Assembly: GCA_021163705.1 (NCBI GenBank)
Contig: JAGGTO010000029.1
Span: 1-11,228 of the forward strand
DNA: 11,228 nucleotides
Reading direction: 5' to 3'
From: Thermoplasmata archaeon
Lineage (GTDB): Archaea > Thermoplasmatota > Thermoplasmata > Thermoplasmatales > Aciduliprofundaceae
Shown: piece by piece, positions 1 to 5,986 of the stretch
Numbering within the stretch: the first letter of the stretch is position 1
Layout of the letters: every line of letters begins with the position of its first letter
Program-made: the position numbers and the translations under genes
Notes under the pieces: generated by a model
The model's database searches: none
Told to the model about the DNA's origin: nothing
Seen by the model: the letters and a program-made list of their open reading frames with translations, nothing else

Positions 1-4
1 AAAA

Positions 5-2458
5 ATGCCAGAAGTATCAAGATGGGAAGAGATGAGAAGACACATCGCAAGAAGCTTGAAACATGGGTGGAGCCTTTACAGTCAGAGCAAATACGGGATA
101 GTGGGTTTAATACTCATACTTTTATTCGCGGTGATGGCTATTGCCGCACCCTTACTAACTCCCTATACCCCACAATTTGAGGCACCACCTGCAGATGCTC
201 TTAGGGCTTATCTCTATTCTTTCAATGTGGAGGAGGATATACAGGGAATGACCATTGGCTACACCCAGCTTTATTCTCCAAATCTTATGACCGGAGGTGA
301 CTGGATATTACTTAACTACGGAAAGAGTATTGAAGGCATTTTCATTCAGAATCCAAAACTTATAGGTACAGCTCTCAATAAGAGTCTTTCAAAAGTGCTT
401 CCCTGGGAGACCACAAACTATAGATTCAAATTAAGCCTTAGCAACATATCCGGTATTGGTAGTGATGAGAGCATAAAGCAAATGATTTTTGCATCACCAT
501 CAACATCCGATTTACAACTCCATTACAACGGTCCGGGTCAGGATCCTGCGTATGATGGAGAGATTATCTTTACTACAGAGAAGCATCTTGTGATCTACGA
601 TGTTTACAATTTCAAGAATTCCAGTTATAACAGATATATGGTTCTTAATCTGGACTTTGAGCCCACATGGTTAGTTGAGGATGTGACATCTGCAGCTCAG
701 CTAAAGAGCGCTGTACTTTACAACAAAACGATGAGCCTTTATCCAGTAAGATTTATAATGGTGGGCGATGATCACAATCTTGTACTCTTCTATCATTACT
801 ATACCTACTCTCATGATCCCAATCTACCTCCCTTGGAGAACTGTGTCAAAAAGATATTCAGCAAGACCTACTCTGAGAAGATTATCTTCACACCCCTGCT
901 CTTTTACAATGGAAACCTTTATGATTCAAGCACAGTAAAAGATGGAAATGTAATAGTGGTTCCCCTGGAGACCAAGGTGCTCCTTTACAAGGGATTTGAT
1001 AAAAAGATGATATATCCCATTCCAATTCCAAATCAACCTCCTGTGCAGGTATACGCAAAAATGGTAGAAACAGAGATGAATTTCACCCTGACAGCACCTC
1101 CTGGCTTCTACAACTCTGCCCAGGACTTTGGGCATAATCCCATTCTCCTTCCTACGAAGGAGGGAAATATGGCAAAAATTTACATAGCAAGAGTTATCGG
1201 TGGCTCCCAAGGTCATGCGTATATTGATGAAAACCTAACCCTCAACCTTGGGAAGGGTACGATATATGCAACTCCGCAGATAACCCAGACAGGTAGTACC
1301 TTACTTATCTATGCTGTGAAGTACGATGATGAGACTGGCAATAGCTATCTCTACAAATTCAGAGGAGATTTGACCAATGGCTTTGAAGTGCAGAATGCTG
1401 TGGGTGCGAAGGAGCAGGTAGTTGTGAAAGATATGAAGGTGGTTAAACTGATATATGTGGAAGAGAACAACCAGCTCTTCTTCATCTCCGATAAAAATAA
1501 GCTTCAGGTACTGGATATAGGAGTAGGGGAGACAACACCCAGGCCATTTGCCTACTATACCCTATCGGGAAAGAGAGGTATATTCCCCTATCCACCGGGA
1601 AGCAAGATGAGCGAATTCATATATGTGGGCAGTCTTCAGGGTTCCCGTTACAGGGCAACTCCTGCAGCCTTTGATATATTCGGGGGATATTACTGTGCAG
1701 ATACAAAAACCGTGGGTCTCACGCTTCTGAAGGGTGAGAGCCAACTTCCACTACCTCCTGGAAGATATCCAAGCGGTAATTTCTACTTCTTGGGTACGGA
1801 TGATAAGGGTCATGATATATGGACATGGCTTGTCTACGGTTCAAGAGTTGCCTTCATCGTGGGAATTCTGGCAGCCTTTGTGCAGGTGGCCATAGGCTCT
1901 CTCTATGGAGTTCTCTCGGGCTACAGTGGTGGCAGAGTGGATACTGTAATGATGAGATTTGCAGATATTATGCTCACTATTCCTTTCTTGCCAATAGTGC
2001 TTATCCTCACATCCATCCTTGGTCCAAGCATATGGAACATAATTCTGGTATTAGGTATCTTCGGCTGGGCAGGAATATCGAGGGTTATAAGGGCGCAGAC
2101 TCTCTCTCTCAAGAACAGACCGTTTGTGGATGCAGCCAGGGTTGCAGGTGCAAGCAAAGCCAGAATTATGGTATCTCACATACTACCCAATGTATTGCCT
2201 TTTGCCTTCCTCTACATGACAATAGGGGTGGCAGGAGCAATTCTTACAGAGGCAGCTCTCAGTTTCCTAGGTCTTGGTGATCCTAAGGCAATTTCCTGGG
2301 GTCAGATGCTTTACAGCATACAAACTGCAGGTGCTACAATGTATGCATGGTGGTGGCTACTACCTCCTGGTCTTTCGATTACGCTGATCTCTCTGGGCTT
2401 CTATCTGGTAGGTCGAGCATTCGATGAAATCCTCAACCCGCGCTTGAGAAAGAGGTGA
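5..2458 (+). CDS. Oligopeptide/dipeptide ABC transporter permease (OppC/DppC family) with very large extracytoplasmic insertion
   Basis: Inner permease subunit of a peptide-type ABC importer. Residues 31-51 form one hydrophobic membrane helix followed by LLTPYTP, as in the usual OppC/DppC N-terminus. The family resumes at about 594 with FLGTDDKGHDIW (family consensus LGTDxxGRD), then several membrane helices to about 812. The cytoplasmic EAA coupling loop is visible at 708-728 (DAARVAGASKAR, then HILPN). Family members are usually about 300 residues; this one has 817 because roughly 540 residues (about 55-594) are inserted between helix 1 and the permease core. The insert is rich in beta-strand-like and aromatic repeats and should face outside. 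The frame is uninterrupted, so this is not a frameshift. Only four bases precede the ATG, so the start cannot be verified, although about 30 residues before helix 1 is normal. The OppB partner is presumably upstream, outside the window. The ATPase genes follow 5 nt later. The substrate is not predictable. Confidence 0.88.
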   Translation: MPEVSRWEEMRRHIARSLKHGWSLYSQSKYGIVGLILILLFAVMAIAAPLLTPYTPQFEAPPADALRAYLYSFNVEEDIQGMTIGYTQLYSPNLMTGGDWILLNYGKSIEGIFIQNPKLIGTALNKSLSKVLPWETTNYRFKLSLSNISGIGSDESIKQMIFASPSTSDLQLHYNGPGQDPAYDGEIIFTTEKHLVIYDVYNFKNSSYNRYMVLNLDFEPTWLVEDVTSAAQLKSAVLYNKTMSLYPVRFIMVGDDHNLVLFYHYYTYSHDPNLPPLENCVKKIFSKTYSEKIIFTPLLFYNGNLYDSSTVKDGNVIVVPLETKVLLYKGFDKKMIYPIPIPNQPPVQVYAKMVETEMNFTLTAPPGFYNSAQDFGHNPILLPTKEGNMAKIYIARVIGGSQGHAYIDENLTLNLGKGTIYATPQITQTGSTLLIYAVKYDDETGNSYLYKFRGDLTNGFEVQNAVGAKEQVVVKDMKVVKLIYVEENNQLFFISDKNKLQVLDIGVGETTPRPFAYYTLSGKRGIFPYPPGSKMSEFIYVGSLQGSRYRATPAAFDIFGGYYCADTKTVGLTLLKGESQLPLPPGRYPSGNFYFLGTDDKGHDIWTWLVYGSRVAFIVGILAAFVQVAIGSLYGVLSGYSGGRVDTVMMRFADIMLTIPFLPIVLILTSILGPSIWNIILVLGIFGWAGISRVIRAQTLSLKNRPFVDAARVAGASKARIMVSHILPNVLPFAFLYMTIGVAGAILTEAALSFLGLGDPKAISWGQMLYSIQTAGATMYAWWWLLPPGLSITLISLGFYLVGRAFDEILNPRLRKR
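2452..2458 (+). promoter_or_regulatory. Ribosome binding site of the oppD-type gene
   Basis: GAGGTGA lies 5 nt before the ATG at 2464 and overlaps the stop codon of the permease gene, so translation of the two genes is probably coupled. The same heptamer with the same spacing precedes the GTG start chosen for the AcnX large subunit on the other strand, which suggests it is the preferred site in this organism. Confidence 0.7.
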
Positions 2459-2463
2459 GTTAG

Positions 2464-3510
2464 ATGGCAAAATTATTACTGGATATAAAAGATCTCTCGA
2501 TACACTACAAAATTCAAGCTGGATGGGTATATGCTGTGGATGGGGTATCTTTCATCCTCCAGCGTGGAGAAACCCTTGGTTTGGTAGGAGAATCGGGATG
2601 TGGTAAAACCACCACAGGATATGGAATAACCCAGTTACTGGCCTCCAACGCATATATTAAAGATGGGAGCAAGGTGATATTTGATGGCAGAGATCTCATA
2701 GAGATGAGCACAGTGCCTGATAAGAAGTTTCCGGGCTACAGAAGGATAGTGGAGTATCACCCTGAGATGAGAAAATACAGATGGAAGAGAATCTCCATGA
2801 TTTTCCAGGGAGCTATGAATGCGTTCAATCCCGTATTCAAAGTTGGGGATCAGATAATTGAGGCAATTCTTACCCATGAGGATATAACAGAGGAAGAGGC
2901 CAGGAAAAGGGTGGAGGAACTTTATGAAATGGTAGGAATTCCCAAGGATAGGATAGATAACTATCCTCACGAGTACAGCGGTGGTATGAAACAGAGGGCA
3001 ATGATAGCCATGGCACTTGCATTGAGTCCAGATATAATAATAGCGGATGAGCCAACCACAGCACTGGATGTGGTCACCCAAGATAAGATTCTGGGAGAGA
3101 TGGCAAGACTTCAGAAAGAGAATGGAGTGGCGATGATTATAATCACCCACGATGTTAGTGTGGTTGCAGAGATGGCTCATAAGATGGCGGTAATGTATGC
3201 AGGACACCTTGTGGAGACCGGCTCTACAAGGCAGGTATTTAAGGAGACTGCACATCCCTATATGGAAGCTTTACTAAAGGCATTTCCGAGCATAAAAGGT
3301 GAGAAGAAGAGATTGGAGGCAATTCCCGGATCTCCGCCAGATCTCTCAAATCCTCCCAAGGGTTGCAGATTTGCACCTAGGTGTCCCTATGCTAAGGACA
3401 TATGCTTAGAGAAAGAGCCTCCAGTGGTTGAGGTTGCTCCCGGTCACTTTTCCAAGTGTCACTTTGCAGAAGAGCTTTATGGAGAATTAGGTGGTGAGGT
3501 AAATGAGTGA
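2464..3510 (+). CDS. Peptide ABC transporter ATP-binding protein, OppD/DppD type
   Basis: Cytoplasmic ATPase that powers the peptide permease. In order: Walker A GESGCGKTT at 42-50, Q-loop Gln115 (FQGAMNAFNP, a form I recall from archaeal members), signature YSGGMKQR at 171-178, Walker B IIIADEP at 191-197 with D-loop ALD at 200-202, and switch His229 (ITHD). The C-terminal oligopeptide-transporter extension (about 230-340) contains Cys301, Cys307, Cys314 and Cys332, the conserved four-cysteine pattern of this family, for which a [4Fe-4S] site has been proposed in DppD-type proteins. The distance from Walker A to the Q-loop is 73 residues, against 51 in the neighbouring OppF, so there is an extra stretch around 80-107. 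It starts 5 nt after the permease gene and overlaps the next gene by 8 nt. OppD is preferred over OppF because of its order and the FQGAMN Q-loop. Confidence 0.93.
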   Translation: MAKLLLDIKDLSIHYKIQAGWVYAVDGVSFILQRGETLGLVGESGCGKTTTGYGITQLLASNAYIKDGSKVIFDGRDLIEMSTVPDKKFPGYRRIVEYHPEMRKYRWKRISMIFQGAMNAFNPVFKVGDQIIEAILTHEDITEEEARKRVEELYEMVGIPKDRIDNYPHEYSGGMKQRAMIAMALALSPDIIIADEPTTALDVVTQDKILGEMARLQKENGVAMIIITHDVSVVAEMAHKMAVMYAGHLVETGSTRQVFKETAHPYMEALLKAFPSIKGEKKRLEAIPGSPPDLSNPPKGCRFAPRCPYAKDICLEKEPPVVEVAPGHFSKCHFAEELYGELGGEVNE

Positions 3511-4555
3511 TGGAGAAGAAAATAGAGATGTAGTACTAAGAGTAAAGGATCTGAAGAAGTACTTTGAGCTTCATGTGGGTATGTTTAAGCTCTGGGGCGA
3601 GCCAATTTATGTGAAGGCAGTGGATGGCATATCCTTTGATATACATAGAGGAGAGGTTTTGGGCCTGGTGGGAGAATCAGGATGTGGTAAAACTACAACA
3701 GGAAGATTGCTCACACGATTAGAGGATCCAACTGCGGGAAGCATTCTGTTTCATGGTGAAGATATAGCAAAGCTTAAGGGCAAACAATTAAAGGAGTATA
3801 GAAGGAATGTGCAGATGATTTTCCAGGATCCTTATGAATCTCTCAATCCAAGATTCACCGTTCTAAAGACTGTTATGGAGCCGCTTATAATTCATGGTAT
3901 TGGGGAAACTTATGAAGATAGAGTTGAGATGGTAATAAAAGCACTTGAGGATGCGGAGCTTAAACCTGCAGAGGAGTATCTTGAAAGGTTCCCTCACGAA
4001 CTCAGCGGTGGACAGAGGCAGAGAGTGGCCATTGCCAGGGCTCTTGTTTTGAGACCCCAGTTCATAGTGGCAGATGAGCCTGTATCCATGCTTGATGTAT
4101 CCATAAGAGCAGGAGTGATGAATCTAATGCTTGATCTTAAGGACAAATATGGAATACCAATTCTCTTCATCACCCACGACATTGCAGTGGCCAGATATAT
4201 GTCCAATAGAATTGCAGTGATGTATCTTGGCAAGATTGTAGAGATGGGAGAGACCGATGAGGTAATATTCAATCCTCTTCATCCATACACCAAAGCTTTG
4301 ATCTCAGCGGTACCTGTGCCAGATCCTGATCACAAGCATGGCAGAGTGGAAATAAAGGGAGAGATCCCAAGCCCGATAAATTTGCCCACCGGATGTAGAT
4401 TCTGGCCCAGATGTCCCTATGCTCAAAGAGGGCTCTGCGATGTGAAGGATCCTCCGCTGGTAGAGGTGAGAAAGGGACACTATGTGGCTTGTCACTTTGC
4501 AGAGAAGTTTGCAGAGGGTGTGGAGGTACCAAAGAAAGAGCTTGCCATCGCCTAA
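3503..4555 (+). CDS. Peptide ABC transporter ATP-binding protein, OppF/DppF type
   Basis: Second ATPase of the peptide importer, expected to pair with the OppD-type subunit. Visible motifs: Walker A GESGCGKTT at 57-65, Q-loop Gln108 (FQDPYESLNPR, typical of OppF), canonical signature LSGGQRQR at 167-174, Walker B FIVADEP at 187-193, D-loop MLD at 196-198 (the usual form is ALD), and switch His225 (ITHD). The C-terminal extension again has four cysteines (Cys298, Cys304, Cys312, Cys330) spaced much as in the OppD-type subunit. The start codon lies inside the end of the upstream gene (ATGAGTGA, 8-nt overlap), with GGTGA 5 nt before it, so translational coupling is likely. The last residues run into a T-rich terminator, making this the last gene of the operon. 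The length of 350 residues is normal for the family. Confidence 0.93.
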   Translation: MSDGEENRDVVLRVKDLKKYFELHVGMFKLWGEPIYVKAVDGISFDIHRGEVLGLVGESGCGKTTTGRLLTRLEDPTAGSILFHGEDIAKLKGKQLKEYRRNVQMIFQDPYESLNPRFTVLKTVMEPLIIHGIGETYEDRVEMVIKALEDAELKPAEEYLERFPHELSGGQRQRVAIARALVLRPQFIVADEPVSMLDVSIRAGVMNLMLDLKDKYGIPILFITHDIAVARYMSNRIAVMYLGKIVEMGETDEVIFNPLHPYTKALISAVPVPDPDHKHGRVEIKGEIPSPINLPTGCRFWPRCPYAQRGLCDVKDPPLVEVRKGHYVACHFAEKFAEGVEVPKKELAIA

Positions 4556-4571
4556 TATTTTTCATTTTTTT
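4556..4571 (+). terminator. T-rich transcription terminator of the peptide transporter operon
   Basis: Immediately after the oppF stop there are two T tracts, TTTTT at 4558-4562 and TTTTTTT at 4565-4571. Archaeal RNA polymerase commonly stops at such oligo-T runs without a hairpin. The second tract runs to within one base of the end of the convergent asnS stop codon (4570-4572), so the element fills the 14-bp gap between the two genes. No matching T tract is seen for asnS in its own direction. Confidence 0.6.
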
Positions 4572-5862
4572 AGGGCTTTGTTCTTCTTATGGTTCTTGGA
4601 TATGGAATTGCATATTTTATATGGCTTAATCCTGCGATCCACCATATGAAGCGCTCCATGCCCAGTCCGAAGCCTGTATGGGGCACGCTACCATATTTTC
4701 TCAGATCCACATACCAGTAATAATCCTCAGGGTTCAATCCCTCATCCTCCATTCTCTGCAAAAGAACCTCCAGTTTGTAAATTCTCTCTCCACCGCCAAT
4801 GATCTCGCCGTATCCTTCAGGGGCAAGAAGATCATGGCATAACACCACTTTGGGATTCTCAGGATCTGGACGATGATAGAAGGGCTTTATCTCTATGGGA
4901 TAATGGGTTATGAATACTGGGGCATCAAAATTTTGGGTAATCATTGTCTCTTCATCCGCTCCAAGATCGTCCCCATATTGAATATTTACACTGTGATCTT
5001 GGGCAAATCTTATGAGCTCCTCGTATCTCATTCTCTTAAATGGCTTTTCTATCCCCTCAAGAATTTCCAGATCTCTTTTAAGGAATTGTAGTTCTCTTTT
5101 TCTCTCCTCAAGCACCCGCTGTATGAGATAAACTACCATTTCCTCCTCATCCCTCATCATATCCTCATTGTGATACCAGGCTGCCTCTGCCTCGGCATGC
5201 CAGTATTCTGTCAAATGTCTCCTGGTTCGAGATTTTTCGGCCCTGAAACTGGGTGCCACTGTATAGACCTTTTCAAGTGAATAAATCAATGTTTCCAGAT
5301 AGAATTGAGAGCTCTGTGTGAGATAGGCTTTTTTCCCGAAGTAAGGTACTTCAAATAGAGTGGAGCCCCCTTCAACTGCACCTGTTACAAACATGGGACC
5401 ATGAGTTTCGTAATACCCCTTCTCCCTGAAAAATTCATGCAAGGCTCCGAATACTGTATCCCTTATTTTGAGTATTGCTGTCATTTCCCTGCTTCTGACC
5501 CATAGATGCCTGTTATCCAGAAGAAACTCATCACTTTTATCCTTGGTGATGGGGAAATTGTAAGAGGGTCCAACTATCTCAATTCTATCTGCCTGGATTT
5601 CATATCCTGTAGGTGCTCTCTCATCCTTTCGAAGATACCCCTCCACAATTATTGATGTTTCCACACCCACCTTATCTAGAAGCTTGAAATTATCCGGATT
5701 TACATTATTTTTTTCAACCACACACTGAACTATGTTTGTTGAATCTCTTACAACCACAAATATAAGCTTGCCCACTCTCCTCTTCCTATATATCCATCCT
5801 CTAATCGTTACTTTTTTATCGATATATTCATCCCTGAGGATTTCATCAATGTGGTACACCAT
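4570..5862 (-). CDS. asnS: Asparagine--tRNA ligase (AsnRS), archaeal type
   Basis: Class IIb aminoacyl-tRNA synthetase that charges tRNA-Asn with asparagine in the cytoplasm. Residues 17-97 form the OB-fold anticodon-binding domain (KKVTIRGWIYRKRRVGK start). The catalytic domain follows: TGAVEGGSTLF at 160-170, motif 2 FRAEKSRTRRH at 206-216, LAPEGYGEIIGG at 346-357, and motif 3 GFGLGMER at 397-404. The APEGYGEIIGG block is the form I recall for AsnRS rather than AspRS. The presence of the OB domain argues against the AsnRS-derived asparagine synthetase, which lacks it. The length of 430 residues fits archaeal AsnRS. The ATG at 5862 aligns with the family N-terminus, but its Shine-Dalgarno-like sequence is oddly far away (14 nt). 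It is divergent from the 999-residue synthetase-like gene and convergent with the transporter operon. Confidence 0.95.
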   Translation of the reverse strand: MVYHIDEILRDEYIDKKVTIRGWIYRKRRVGKLIFVVVRDSTNIVQCVVEKNNVNPDNFKLLDKVGVETSIIVEGYLRKDERAPTGYEIQADRIEIVGPSYNFPITKDKSDEFLLDNRHLWVRSREMTAILKIRDTVFGALHEFFREKGYYETHGPMFVTGAVEGGSTLFEVPYFGKKAYLTQSSQFYLETLIYSLEKVYTVAPSFRAEKSRTRRHLTEYWHAEAEAAWYHNEDMMRDEEEMVVYLIQRVLEERKRELQFLKRDLEILEGIEKPFKRMRYEELIRFAQDHSVNIQYGDDLGADEETMITQNFDAPVFITHYPIEIKPFYHRPDPENPKVVLCHDLLAPEGYGEIIGGGERIYKLEVLLQRMEDEGLNPEDYYWYVDLRKYGSVPHTGFGLGMERFIWWIAGLSHIKYAIPYPRTIRRTKP

Positions 5863-5876
5863 AATTGAGGCATGAT

Positions 5877-5891
5877 ACCTCCTTATTTATA
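5877..5891 (-). promoter_or_regulatory. asnS promoter TATA box with adjacent Shine-Dalgarno-like sequence
   Basis: On the minus strand TATAAATA (5891-5884) is centred about 25 bases upstream of the asnS ATG at 5862, exactly where an archaeal TATA box would give a leaderless mRNA starting at the A of ATG. Directly next to it, AAGGAGGT (5884-5877) looks like a Shine-Dalgarno site, but it is 14 nt from that ATG and 3 nt from another, out-of-frame ATG at 5873. A second AT-rich box, ATAAAAATTT (5920-5911), could start a transcript with a leader of about 28 nt that includes the Shine-Dalgarno site. The sequence alone does not decide between these. Confidence 0.5.
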
Positions 5892-5943
5892 TCTTATCTC
5901 CAACGCTTTGAAATTTTTATGAATGGTACACAACTCAGGGAGC

Positions 5944-5966
5944 GATAGATATATATCAATGCTATC
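5944..5966 (+). promoter_or_regulatory. Promoter (TATA box) of the 999-residue synthetase-like gene, within an inverted repeat
   Basis: GATATATATC (5948-5957) is a perfect 10-bp palindrome that contains a TATA-like core about 34 bases before the ATG at 5987. This would place the transcription start about 7-10 nt before the ATG, and no Shine-Dalgarno sequence is visible, so a short-leader or nearly leaderless mRNA is expected. The box is flanked by GATAG (5944-5948) and CTATC (5962-5966), which form an inverted repeat that could bind a regulator, though such AT-rich repeats also arise by chance. Confidence 0.4.
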
Positions 5967-5986
5967 TAATATACACACGGTGTAAA

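Noticed and set aside
1819..2280. A 153-codon plus-strand frame inside the permease gene
   Set aside because: It is an out-of-frame reading of the conserved permease core, which itself matches the family (LGTD, EAA loop), so it is a shadow.
5..2458. The 817-residue permease as a chimera from a sequencing or assembly error
   Set aside because: The reading frame is continuous, the codon use looks uniform, and the insert is placed exactly at the extracytoplasmic segment, which suggests a real domain insertion. An artefact cannot be fully excluded without relatives.
2635..3255. A 206-codon open frame on the minus strand, antisense to the oppD-type gene
   Set aside because: Its translation is rich in Cys, His, Tyr and Leu with no recognisable family, and it lies wholly inside a gene with all ABC ATPase motifs. 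It is a by-product of the codon pattern.
4570..5862. asnS as an AspRS or as the AsnRS-derived asparagine synthetase
   Set aside because: The block APEGYGEIIGG is the AsnRS form, and the N-terminal OB domain, missing in the asparagine synthetase paralogue, is present.
5973..5983. ACAC-ACG-GTGT short inverted repeat just before the start of the 999-residue gene
   Set aside because: Four-base arms are too short to separate from chance.
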